64,000 nt of DNA, from positions 2,105,771 through 2,169,770 of the forward strand of contig JAJEKV010000126.1 of NCBI GenBank assembly GCA_021234155.1. Direction: 5' to 3'. Below the pieces are notes generated by a model that did no database searches, was not told the DNA's origin, and was given only the letters and a program-made list of their open reading frames with translations. The translations under genes and the position numbers were made by a program. Positions 10,006-19,906 of the stretch are shown piece by piece. Positions within the stretch are counted from its first letter, which is position 1, and every line of letters starts with the position of its first letter. The stretch comes from Isoetes taiwanensis. Lineage: Eukaryota; Streptophyta; Lycopodiopsida; Isoetales; Isoetaceae.

Positions 10006-10541
10006 TTATGGGCTTCGTGTTTTTGCCCTCTCCCTGATACCCAGTGGAGTTCTTTTCAAGCGTTTGACCCGCTTGTGAATGGAATCATTTTCTTGCGCAA
10101 CCCTCTTCATTCCTTGCTGCAGTGCATTCATCTCAGCCACCAATTTCTGATTTGCTACCTCCAATTCATTGAGCTTGCGGCATTGTTGAGACAGAAAGTA
10201 GTTCGCCTGTTGGAGCTGATTAACATCTGATAAAACTTTGCAATTGAATCCATACAAGTGGTTATACATGACACGCAAATGTGGATCAGTATTACCATTA
10301 ACCAAATTATTACAGTAACCTAGTAACCCTTGCTGTCCCTTACAAGCAAATTCAATAAGACCGGATGCAGAGTGGAAGTTTGGATGGGCTCGAGTGAAAG
10401 GATCACATGGATACAGTTGGCCTTTAGCCCAGAGGTCTATATTCATGGCTCCAGAAGCTCGCAATGCATCTTCATCTATTGGTTGCTTCCAAGTGAACTT
10501 ATTCCCCGTAAAGGCGTGCATTCTTTTGGCACTTGCACTCT
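10006..10541 (-). CDS. Coiled-coil protein piece, probable 5' part of the transposon-derived gene
   Basis: An open frame of 171 codons from the ATG at 10521 (MHAFTGNKFTWKQP) to 10006. The N-terminal half has no motif I know. The C-terminal half (about residues 98-150: VNQLQQANYFLSQQCRKLNE onward) is a clear heptad-rich coiled coil, ending in a basic stretch KRVKRLKRTP. In-frame codons upstream of the ATG back to an AG at about 10542 leave room for a splice acceptor; an 'AAG|GTATTT' donor lies near 10630. The frame may therefore be exon 2 of the gene decaying downstream. No homologue is recognised. Confidence 0.45.
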
Positions 10542-10599
10542 AAATTGACCTTCGAATTAGTTTGATCCTCAAAACGTAAGTATTAGAAGGAAGAACACT

Positions 10600-11215
10600 C
10601 AAAGGAATGCAATGACGACTCGGAAACCAAATACCTTTGCCATAGACGTTGCAAAAGACCGAGAACCGGAGCGGAGATTAGAATTAGGAAGATTCTTGCC
10701 AACAAACAGAGCGATTGCTGGCAAGAATCCGCCATAATTCGAATTCAAAAACTGCCTGGGCGCGATGGCAAGATCGTTGGCGCTCGATGGCGCGATGGCA
10801 AGGTCGATGGCACGAGGGCAAGCTCGATCGATGGCGCTGAAGCTCGATGGCATAAGCTTGAAGGTGGGAAAACGAAAATCCTAGATATAATCATCAAATA
10901 TTCAGGTCGTTAGGAAATAATGATTGCGGGGTTATGTTCGGGGGTTAGGTTCGGAGGTTAGGTAGTTAGGTTAAGGGAGAGTGAAAGTTAGGTATGGAGG
11001 GGGGGAAGCTAGGTTCGGGATCCTACGTGGCGGCCCCTTTAATATATTCTTAGGAGGCCCTTATTTGACCTCAAAAAAACTCTAATGTGGGAAGCTCGGG
11101 GAGGAAGCGTCTCTGTTTTGTATCTTCTCTCTATTTTCAATACATTGAAAACCTAAAGTCTTTCATGTAGCATCCATAACCCTGTTTTTGTCAAGATTCA
11201 TGTGAACAACCTCAT
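10600..11215. other. No certain gene; GATGGC-rich repeats and GGTTAGG tract
   Basis: 10750-10860 contains imperfect repeats of 'gcgatggcaagatcg' and 'gctcgatggc'. 10925-11000 contains GGTTAGGTTCGGAGGTTAGG-like words. A minus-strand frame at 10599-10853 runs through the first repeat and could be a 5' exon of the 10541 gene, but I cannot support it. Confidence 0.4.
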
Positions 11216-11220
11216 CTGAC

Positions 11221-11504
11221 TGTTAGAATAGTATAATGTGATATATATTGGACATGTTAAGTCATTGTAACTTAACGTTGTAACTTAAGGTTGTATCCCA
11301 TGGGGCATTTTATATTAGCCCATGGGTCCCCCCATTCTTTACCTTTTTCCCTATTTGCCACCCAACATGAGGACGTGGCACATATATATGTACACCTTAT
11401 GAGTTAGGGTAATACATAAGTTTCTTGCTCCTCCTTTGTTGCTTGCAGCGTCTCCTCCTCTCTCCATAGTGTTTTGATGTTCAGACCATCTTCTCCACTC
11501 AACA
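11221..11504 (+). repeat. Left LTR of the copia element (284 bp)
   Basis: Begins TGTTAGAATAG and ends CTCAACA immediately before the primer-binding site. The beginning matches 17183-17347 and the end matches 18747-18863, which together form the split right LTR. Contains 'catatatatgtac', and a CATGGG inverted pair (cccatgggg...cccatggg). Confidence 0.95.
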
Positions 11505-12409
11505 TTTGGTATCAGAGCGGTGTTCCATCCTTGGATGCTTCATTCTGTGTAGGAGAGGAAGTATTTTGAGAAGGTTTTTCTGCTTTGTGAAAAACAGAGC
11601 AGATTTTAACCCTAACTTGTGTTTGAGCCTAGAGAGAAGCATTCTTAAGCATTCTTCTGTTATGGAGAGTTGCATGCAGCGTTAACCAAGCTAAAAGCAG
11701 CCCTTGAGTGTAAAATCTGAAAGATTTCTTGCAGCAGCTTGCACATTGCCTTGCATGTTGAAGATAGAGTAGGGGTTTGCAAATTTGTGGCTTTGATTAG
11801 AAGAGGCTTGTGTTCTTCACAATGGACAGCCTGGAAAAGGTGTTCATGAATGAAAAGTTCACTTAACGTTGTAACTTAACGTTGTATCCCATGGGGCATT
11901 TTATATTAGCCCATGGGTCCCCCCCATTCTTTACCTTTTTCCCTATTTGCCACCCAACATGAGGACGTGGCACATATATATGTACACCTTATGAGTTAGG
12001 GTAATACATAAGTTTCTTGCTCCTCCTTTGTTGCTTGCAGCGTCTCCTCTCTCCATAGTGTTTTGATGTTCAGATCATCTTCTCCACTCAACATTTGGTA
12101 TCAGAGCGGTGTTCCATCCTTGGGTGCTTCATTCTGTGTAGGAGAGGAAGTATTTTGAGAAGGTTTTTCTGCTTTGTGAAAAACAGAGCAGATTTTAACC
12201 CTAACTTGTGTTTGAGCCTAGAGAGAAGCATTCTTAAGCATTCTTACATTATGGAGAGTTGCATGCAAATTAACCAAGCTAAAAGCAGCCCTTGAGTGTA
12301 AAATCTGAAAGATTTCTTGCAGCAGCTTGCACATTGCCTTGCATGTTGAAGATAGAGTAGGGGTTTGCAGATTTGTGGCTTTGATTAGAAGAGGCTTGTG
12401 TTCTTCACA
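11505..12409 (+). repeat. Leader with a tandem duplication of LTR, leader and gag start
   Basis: After the first primer-binding site, leader and an ATG (11822, MDSLEKVFMNEKF), the sequence jumps at 11860/11861 back into the LTR ('acttaacgttgtaac') and repeats about 590 bp, including a second LTR end, a second primer-binding site (12096-12107) and a second gag ATG at 12410. Copies differ by a few substitutions and a 3-bp indel. This could come from template switching during reverse transcription or unequal recombination. Confidence 0.9.
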
Positions 12410-13300
12410 ATGGACAACCTGGTGGAAAAGGTGTTCATGAATGAAAAGTTCTTGCTTAAAGGCAAGAACTACTTTATTTGGAAGGAGAAGATGACTTTGG
12501 CACTTGATCTTGCTGGAGTTTGGGATGTAGTAGCTGGTGAAGACCAAAATGAAGATGACAAATGGGAGGAGTTGAACAAAAAGGCACTGCTGCTCATCAA
12601 ACTTGCAGTGGATGATTCCATGCAAAGGCATATACTTGGAGTGAAAAGTGCTAGTGAAGCTTGGCGCAGATTTCAACAAATATATGAGACAAAGAATCAT
12701 ACAAGGAAGCAGCTCTTAAGGAATCAGCTTAACAGTCTAAAGTTAAGAGAATGTAAAGATGTGAGTGACTTCATTGCGAAGATCACAGAAATTGCTGCAC
12801 AATTGGCTTCTATCGGAGTTGAAGTTGAAGAGGCCGAGCTCCTAAATGCCATATATCAAGGAGCTTTCTTGATGCTTTTCAAGCACGGGAGAGTGAGCCT
12901 AGCTTCGAAGAGCTTGCAGCAGCCCTGCAACAGAAAGTTTTGAGATCACAAATCTTGGAACAAACGGAGCAAGTCAATTTCAGCCAATCAAGGAGAAATT
13001 ACAACCAATCGAGAAGTAGGGGGAGTAGGGGTCGAGGAAATCGGAGAAATTTCCAACACCAAGAAGAAGGTACTGCCAAAAATGATTCTCAATCTCATCA
13101 CGCTCAATGAGGAGTGTCTCAATGAGGAGAACCTCAACGAGAAAGAGGCCATGAAAGAGGCCACACAAATAGAGGTAGAGGGAGAGGCGAACGTTGGAGT
13201 TCATACTCCAACAAAAATATAAAATGCTATTGTTGTGATGAAGTTGGCCATATGGTAAATGATTGCCCTCTAAAGAAGAGTATATTGAAGATGAAACTTG
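12410..13300 (+). pseudogene. gag: copia gag (UBN2-type capsid domain and zinc knuckle)
   Basis: From the ATG at 12410 the frame gives MDNLVEKVFMNEKF and then NYFIWKEKMTLALDL, AWRRFQQIYETKN and LRECKDVSDFIAKI, the standard order of plant copia gag. A frameshift near 12860 breaks it after LLNAIYQG; the continuation (FEELAAALQQKVLRSQ) is in another frame. An Arg/Gly/Ser-rich stretch follows, then a CCHC knuckle CYCCDEVGHMVNDC (CX2CX4HX4C) at about 13221-13267. Confidence 0.9.
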
Positions 13301-13939
13301 AAAAGGAGTCGCATTACCTTGAAGAAGGGTCGCCGTCAAGCTCAAAGGAGAAAACCTCTACAACTGCACAAGATTTTCGATCATGTAAGATACAAGACTG
13401 ATAGGTGTGTTGCTTGTTTGGATAGTGGCTGCTCAACTCATGTAACAGGTGATGAATCTCTTTTCTCAAAATTTACAAAATTTACAAAGTATGATGGAGA
13501 TAAAATCCTTTTAGGAGATGATTCCTCGCTAGCAATAGAAGGGAATGGAAATGTAAGAGTGAAAGGAGAAGGAGACGCCATTGTGACATTTCAAAATGTC
13601 AAACTTGTACCAGATTTGAAGAGAAATCTGCTTTCTGTTGCTTGCATTACTCGTAAGGGTTTCAAGGTTTTCTTTGATGAAGACGAAGCAATAATTTTTC
13701 AGCCAAGTGAAGAATTCATGAAGATGATAAGAAAGATGAAGGTGATTGCTCGTGCAAGAAGAGAAGGCAATTTATATAAAATGGAGATTGTCCCTGCCCA
13801 AAATCAGGCCAATATAATTGCGGTAGCAAAGAGCCAATCGAGAGATTTGGCACAAAAGATATATGCCATATCGCTTATGGAAGTTTGTGTGACGCTGTCC
13901 CAAAGAAGAAAATATGCATGGTTTACCTCAAATACATGA
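13298..13939 (+). pseudogene. pol: copia aspartic protease region
   Basis: Contains CVACLDSGCSTHVTGDESLF with the DSG catalytic triad in the usual copia context, followed by ILLGDDSSLAIEGNGNV and VKLVPDLKRNLLSV, all typical of the protease-to-integrase spacer. The zinc-binding HHCC region of integrase that should follow is degraded at 13860-14040. Confidence 0.88.
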
Positions 13940-14039
13940 TGAAAAACAGGTTCAGGAGGAGCCTTTTATTCTTGAAAACAACATAGGGTTCCGCTTCCTC
14001 AAGAATCAATATAGAGCACAAAACCTTTGGAATTAGTGC

Positions 14040-14666
14040 ATGCTGACCTTTATGCTTTATGGCAACAAAATCCATCGGTGGATCCTTATATTTCTTCTTG
14101 TTAGTGGATGATTACTCAAGAAGAATGTGGGTTTATTTTCTGAAAACAAAATCACAAGCTTTATATCATTTCAAAGTCTTCAAGGAAGAAGTGGAATCTG
14201 AAACAGGGCAGAAGATACTCACCTTAAGGACCGATAATGGAGGAGAATTTTTGTCCACAAAGTTTGAACAATTTTGTGAAGACAATGGGATCAAAAGACA
14301 ATTGACAACGCCTCCTCTCCACAACAAAAAGCGGAGTAGTAGAAAGAAAGCAATAGGACAATTTGTGAAATGGCAAATTGTCTAATGGCTCAATGGAAGA
14401 TGCCACATCGTTTTTGGGCTGAAGCAGTACTCACTGCAGTGTATTTGCTGAATAGAGCAGGGACGAGAGTTTTAGATGGGAAGACTCCACATGAAGTTTA
14501 TTACAAAAGAAAGCCAGGTGTGAATCATTTGCGTGTATTTGGATGTAAAGCATATGCGCATGTCTTTAAGGAGGATGGCAGGAAGAAATTTGATGATAAA
14601 GCAAGAGTTTGTACATTGCTTGGCTATAGTTTGAAGGCTAAGGCCTACAGATATGGGATCCCCTAA
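14040..14666 (+). pseudogene. pol: copia integrase core
   Basis: FFLLVDDYSRRMWVYFLK provides the first catalytic Asp, LRTDNGGEFLSTKFEQFC the second, and the frame then shifts near 14340-14370. The third block (MANCLMAQWKMPHRFWAEAV, then YLLNRAGTRVLDGKTPHEVY and HLRVFGCKAYAHV) is in another frame. Order and motifs are standard for copia integrase. Confidence 0.9.
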
Positions 14667-14984
14667 GCGAAAAAATAATTGTCTCACGTGACGTGGCGCT
14701 CGATGAGAACGCCAGCAGTCCAATATCGGGTCACTCCAATATCGACCACCGATCAGCAAGAACAAGAGGAGGAAATATTCAATTTCCACTTAAATGGCAA
14801 CAAGATGAAGGATCGATCAAAACAGGCCTGTTACACCTCAATGTCAACCAAGAGTTTGGCCCGATAAAGTGCTTACCTATGAAGAAGAGCTGGTAAGGAA
14901 GTAGCAAAAGAAGATATTGGTGAAAAGCCAACAAAGAAAGTCCGATACAACTCACCGAACGTAAAATCAGCCCCTAGTACCAAT

Positions 14985-15887
14985 GTGGCACCTTGGGCAC
15001 AAAGACCATTTACAAGAAGTCAAGGCAGTATTGAGTCCGAAACAAGCGCAGCAGCTCATCAATGCAATTTTGCCAATATTTATGAACCCATTTCATTTGA
15101 AGATGCCAGACATTCTAAGGAATGGAAGGATGCAATGGATGAGGAGTATAAATCCATACTAGTCAACAATACATGGGAATTGGTACCAAGACCAAAGGAT
15201 AGAAATGTCATTGGATGCAAATGGGTCTATAAGCTAAAGTATAATGCAGATGGGACTGTTCAAAGGCACAAAGCCAGGCTGGTGGCAAAAGGTCTTGCTC
15301 AAAGAGAAGGGGAAGATTACTTAGACACCTATGCTCCGGTAGCCAAAATGGAAACAGTGAGGTTATCCATATCGCTTGCAGCTCAATTTGGATGGAAGTT
15401 GTATCAACTTGATGTGAAAAGCGCCTTCTTGAACGGAGAGCTCAAGGAGTTGGTCTATTTGGAGCAACCCCCCGATACAAGCATGAAGGTAACGATTTTG
15501 TTTGCAAACTGAACAAAGCATTATATGGGCTAAAACAGTCATCTCGGGCTTGGTATTCCAAACTTGATAGTTACTTGTTGAGCAAAAACTTCGTAAGGAG
15601 CAGTGCAGATTCTAGTCTCTATATTAAGCACGACGGTGATGACATTACTTTAATCCTAGTGTATGTAGATGATCTCATTGTCACGGGCAGTTCTCTCAAG
15701 TTGATTGAACATGAGATAAAACAATTTGGAGAGTTCTTTGACATGACAAATCTTGGAGAGTTACACTACTTTTTGGGCATTGAAGTGCAGAAGGCTGCCA
15801 ATGGAATTTTTATCTGTCAGAAAAAGTATGCAGCAGATTTACTAAGGAAAATGGAGACTGCTAAACCAGCCTCTACGCCAATGAAGG
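14985..15887 (+). pseudogene. pol: copia reverse transcriptase (RVT_2)
   Basis: Blocks in order are WKDAMDEEYKSILVNNTWEL, RNVIGCKWVYKLKYNADG, RHKARLVAKGLAQREGEDYL, YAPVAKMETVRLSISLAA, LYQLDVKSAFLNGEL, then after a frameshift near 15505 LILVYVDDLIVTGSS (the YVDD active site) and LGELHYFLGIEVQ. It breaks at KPASTPM where a 541-bp insertion begins. Confidence 0.93.
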
Positions 15888-16428
15888 TTTTACGAATAAA
15901 GGCTAAAAGGCAATTGATTGAAAGATATAGTTGGCAAACACGAGCACTAAAAGTGGATTGTGTATTCAATGAGAGAAATATTGAGAACAACAGGAGTAAA
16001 GAAATAGTCCAACCGCCCGACCACGGAACTAGCACTTCAAAACTATGAAGTAAACCGCTAGGAGCCTCCAAGACTCCGCCGCTAGTCCCTCCCCTGAACT
16101 ATGATGCAATCCAAGCAAAGCCAATCTTTTAGGAGACAACCCGTGATCCCCCATTATTCCACAACATGTTCTTATAAACTATCAAGGATCTATTCTTGTC
16201 CTCTCATCCATTATTAGCTCTGGCTCCTGTAATACACCAGACTAAGATTAGCATCATCTATTCTTTAAACTCCTCCAATCATAGCTAACCAATAATAGAG
16301 TAGCTAATTCTATTTCTATGGTGCACTATGATTGGCATGACAATTAGAATAGCTAATTCTAATGCCATGGTTGTATAAAAGTCTGGACTTTCTCATAACA
16401 TTCTAACTTTTAGAATGTATTCATAACA
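15888..16428 (+). mobile_element. Unclassified 541-bp insertion in pol
   Basis: The RT frame stops making sense after TPM at 15885 and resumes as KLSAHEKGAKSFDATLYKAL at 16440. The direct repeat GAAGG occurs at both edges (15883-15887 and 16429-16433), consistent with a target duplication. The insert has no terminal inverted repeats that I see. It contains a TATAAAAG box at about 16374 and several 'gaatagctaattctaatg' words. It could be a solo LTR lacking the TG start or a short non-autonomous element. Confidence 0.6.
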
Positions 16429-16438
16429 GAAGGGTTGG

Positions 16439-17175
16439 CATTAAACTTTCAGCTCATGAGAAAGGTGCAAAATCATTCGATGCAACACTCTACAAGGCAT
16501 TAGTAGGAAGCTTGAACTATCTCACTGTGACCAGACCTGATATATCATTTGCGGTAGGAGTATTGAGTAGATTTTTGGCTAATCCTACTAAAACACATTG
16601 GATTGCTACTAAGAGGGTGCTGAGATACATCAAGGGAACACATGATTTTGGTATCTTGTATGAATCAAATAGTCAGCTTGATGTAGTTGGGTACACAGAC
16701 TCTAGACTCTGATATGGCTGGTTGTGTGGACACGAGAAGATCCACAAGTGGTTATGCATTCTCAATTGGAAATGGTGCTGTAACTTGGAAAAGTAAGAGA
16801 CAAAGCACTGTTGCAATTAGCACTGCTGAAGCAGAATATAAAGGTTGTAGCATTGCAGCATGTGAATCCGTTTGGATTCAAAAATTCATGGAAGAAATTG
16901 GGATCCACGACAGCAGACCCACTTGCATTTTCACTGATAATGTGAGCAACATACGCATTGCAAACAATCCTGTTTTTCATGGTAGAACTAAGCACATTGA
17001 GACGACCTACCATTTTGTACGAGAAAAAGTTGAGAATGGGAAAATTGTTATCCAATACTGCAGGTCAGAAGATCAGATTGCAGATATTTTTACAAAACCA
17101 TTAGGAAAAGCCAAGTTTGAAGATTTCAGGTTGGCTCTTGGCGTGAGGAAAGAGGAGTCTGGAATATCACATTAA
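16439..17175 (+). pseudogene. pol: copia RT C-terminus and RNase H
   Basis: NYLTVTRPDISFAVGVLSRF and HWIATKRVLRYIKGTHDFGI are followed, after a frameshift near 16700, by DMAGCVDTRRSTSGYAFSIG, STAEAEYKGCSIAACESVWI and the tail HIETTYHFVREKVENGKI, ending near EDQIADIFTKPLGKAKFEDF. This is the standard copia C-terminus. The stop is just before the polypurine tract. Confidence 0.93.
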
Positions 17176-17182
17176 GGGGGAG

Positions 17183-17347
17183 TGTTAGAATAGTATAATG
17201 TGATATATATTGGACATGTTAAGTCATTGTAACTTAACGTTGTAACTTAACGTTGTATCCCATGGGGCATTTTATATTAGCCCATGGGTCCCCCCATTCT
17301 TTACCTTTTTCCCTATTTGCCACCCAACATGAGGACGTGGCACATAT
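17183..17347 (+). repeat. Right LTR, first part
   Basis: Starts TGTTAGAATAG after the polypurine tract and matches the left LTR to about 17347 (GGCACATAT). The matching sequence then stops and resumes at about 18747, so the LTR was split by a later insertion. Confidence 0.92.
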
Positions 17348-17659
17348 CATAACATATATATGTTCTTATGTTTGTCCTCCTGAATCCGGCCGTTGATCCG
17401 AGATCCTACGGCTCACGTGGCTTTGGGACGTATCCTATGGCCCAGGTGGCTTGGGAGTTTGTGACCGATTATATGTAAGCGATCCTACGGTCCAGGTTGA
17501 TCTAATCCTGACCGTTGGTCCGAGATCCTACGGCTCACGTTGCTTTAGATATATCCTACATGATCCTACGGTCCAGATTGATCATAATCCTTGGTCCAAG
17601 ATCCTACGACTCACATTGCATGCTCGGGCCTTGGTATTTTCAACAAATCTTAAGGAAAG

Positions 17660-17745
17660 GCTTTTAAAATTTTTTATGTTATTAGGGGGATTTGAACCCT
17701 AGTCATTAACCCCCCAGCCCCCCATTCTAACCACTAGACCAGGCA
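17660..17745 (-). mobile_element. tRNA-derived SINE head
   Basis: On the minus strand the RNA polymerase III box A TGGTCTAGTGG (17741-17731) is followed by box B GGTTCAAATCC (17698-17688), 33 bp apart start-to-start less a few bases, which is the spacing of a tRNA-related promoter. The rest does not fold as a full tRNA (no proper acceptor or anticodon stem), so I call a SINE head. Confidence 0.55.
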
Positions 17746-17819
17746 TTAATTCTATGAATAATTTATGTTTCAAATATACTTAAAGGTAATGTTCTAATTA
17801 AGATAAAATAGAATACAAC

Positions 17820-18100
17820 ATTCTAGATAATTCAAGAAAGTTCTAGAAAATTCTGGAGGTTCTAGAAAGTTCTAAAATCTTCTAGAATGTTCTAGAAAGT
17901 TCTAGAATTCTAAAATGTTTTGGAATATAAGAGAATCTAGGGGAAATCTAAGAGAATCCTTCGAAATGTAAGGGAATCTTTAGGAATGTAAGGAAATAGG
18001 GAAATACTTCCAGAAAGTTCTAGGATGTTTTGAAAGTTTCAGAATGTTCCAGAAAGTTCTAGAATGTTTTAGAAATTTGTAAAATGTAAGGGAATCCAGG
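17820..18100. promoter_or_regulatory. Heat-shock-element-like TTCNNGAA array
   Basis: At 17880-17907 three successive TTCTAGAA words are phased every 10 bp (TTCnnGAAnnTTCnnGAAnnTTCnnGAA), which is a perfect extended match to the heat shock factor consensus. Similar words continue on both sides. Whether it is functional or a simple-repeat by-product cannot be decided here; the same TTCTAGAATGTTCCAG family occurs at 25200-25420. Confidence 0.45.
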
Positions 18101-18746
18101 AGAATTAAAGGGAATCTAAGGAAATCTCATAAATTATAAGAGAATCTAGGAAGATATTTACAAGTCTAAAGGAATCTCTTAAAATCTAGTTGAATCTAGG
18201 GGAATCTTCATAATATCTAAGGGAATCTAAAAAGATCTTGATGAAATCTTAGAGTTTTTTTAAGACTTTGCAAAGAGCCACAATAGAATGTTCTAAAATA
18301 TTTCATAATAAAGGTATACAATATAAATCTTGGAAAAAAAAATGTTCTAGATGATCAGGGTAAGTGCCTCAGTCTAAAAATAGAAAGTGTTTTAGACATG
18401 TTGCACAGATTCAAGATAGATTATTTTGGAAGGTTTTAAATGCTCATGGGTAAACACTTCAATCAAAATAGAAAATTATAAGAGAATCTAAGGGAATCTT
18501 GATGAATGCTAAAGTTGAAGAATATAAAGGAATGCTAAAATTAGAATTTGCACTGTTGGAACATGCACCGTAGGACGTGTTAAATTTTTAAATGCTCATG
18601 GGTAAGCACTTCAATCAAAATAGAAAATTCTAAGAGAATCTAAGGGAATCTTCATGAATGCTAAAGTTGAAGAATATAAAGGAATGCTAAAATTGGAATT
18701 TGCACTGTTGGAACATGCACCGAAGGACGTGTTAAATTTCTTGTAT

Positions 18747-18863
18747 ATATATATGTACACCTTATGGGTAATACATAAGTTTCTTGCTCCTCCTTTGTTG
18801 CTTGCAGCGTCTCCTCCTCTCTCCATAGTGTTTTGATGTTCAGATCATCTTCTCCACTCAACA
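18747..18863 (+). repeat. Right LTR, second part
   Basis: Matches the 3' end of the left LTR (ATGTACACC ... TTCTCCACTCAACA) with a 7-bp deletion, and is followed by the target duplication CTGAC at 18864-18868. Confidence 0.93.
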
Positions 18864-18868
18864 CTGAC

Positions 18869-19906
18869 ACCGTTGCAGCTATTGATACTGTAGCAGCAGC
18901 AGCAATAGGCACTGTAACTTTCTCCTTCAATGCCTTCTTTTTCCTAGGCGACATATTCTAACGACCAAAATATGCAGAACAAGAATATGTTCCTTGTTGG
19001 AATGCAATACTCTGTTAATGTTGGGAGCAGGCATATAGCTAAGTTGTTAGCTATGTCTATAAAAATAATGGTTATATATTAATTCCAATGTTGATGTACT
19101 TCCTCAGTCTCCTGCACTAGTTTGCACTACTTATCCCGGCAATACTGCAGCTTGCTTTTTTCCTTACCAGGCTATGGTGTCTAAAGGATCGAACTGGGAC
19201 AATGAAATGGCCAACTAGGGCAGACTAATCCTTTAAGCAGAATACCTGCAATGGAGCTTAGGGAAAAGTGGTGCTTTTTTTGTTTTGTTAAAGATGGATA
19301 CTTCTCTAGTTCAACTCCTCGACCAGAGATGGAGTTATATCTGATGAATGCAGGTTAGGATATTCTGGTCTACTGAAGCTACTTCTAATGGCAGCATGGT
19401 TTTTATTACTTCCCCAATGATGGAGTGGCTGAAACCAATCTCTTAGCTGCGCCCCAAACCATCACCATGTAGGCACTCCAGCTGAGCCCCAGAATGCCAT
19501 CTCTCATGCCAACCATAAGAAACACAAAGCTTCATACCTGGTGGAGAATAGAGCCAGACTTTAATGTGCCTAAGCTACAACACACCATCTCATGTTGCCA
19601 ACAATCACCATTTCACCACTGCCGGTCATCCTTTCTTCCTGGTAACATGCTGCAGAAATTTGATCAAATGTCAAACTGCCAGTTGGTAGAATATCCCAAA
19701 TATTCAACCCTGCAATAAACAAGGGTTTGCCTTGTGGGCAACCCAAAAGAATAAATTTTGATTTAACGCACCATCCAAGGTCATGTACAAATATGGTATT
19801 CGCGTCCCTTGCACATCTCAACCTGCTTCGAAGTGTGAGTCCAGTTTCCAGGTGTACCTGCCATTGTAAACAGAGGCAACGATGTCCTACCAGCTACATG
19901 TAAGGG
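18869..19906. other. No clear gene; 3' flank of the PPR gene
   Basis: A minus-strand frame from 18954 (MSPRKKKALKEKVTVPIAAA) runs into the copia element and would join across the single target site to 'DEVVHMNLDKNRVMDAT' and a stop at 11163, so a small reading frame may have been interrupted. 19570-19821 minus includes a GGCAACCCAAAA word shared with a dispersed repeat. Nothing else is recognised. Confidence 0.4.

Larger units (their letters stand above)
17348..18746. mobile_element. About 1.4-kb insertion splitting the right LTR
   Basis: This segment is absent from the left LTR. It contains, in order: repeats of 'gatcctacggctcacgtggc' (17400-17620), a tRNA-like SINE head on the minus strand (17668-17742), an array of TTCTAGAA words (17820-18100), GAATCTAAGGGAATCT repeats (17935-18240), and two near-identical copies of an about 110-bp segment (18479-18590 and 18627-18740). 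It may be several nested events rather than one element. Confidence 0.75.
11221..18863 (+). mobile_element. Ty1/copia LTR retrotransposon, degenerate and nested
   Basis: The element starts TGTTAGAATAG at 11221 and ends CAACA at 18863. It is flanked by the 5-bp duplication CTGAC (11216-11220 and 18864-18868). It contains a 284-bp left LTR, a primer-binding site TGGTATCAGAGC (11507-11518, initiator Met tRNA type), gag, protease, integrase, reverse transcriptase and RNase H in the Ty1/copia order, and a polypurine tract AAGGGGGAG just before the right LTR at 17183. Coding regions have several frameshifts, and pol carries a 0.54-kb insertion. The right LTR is split by about 1.4 kb. The element is old and not autonomous in this state. 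Confidence 0.95.

Noticed and set aside
17660-17745. Functional tRNA gene on the minus strand
   Set aside because: Boxes A and B are good, but acceptor and anticodon stems do not form; it fits a SINE head.
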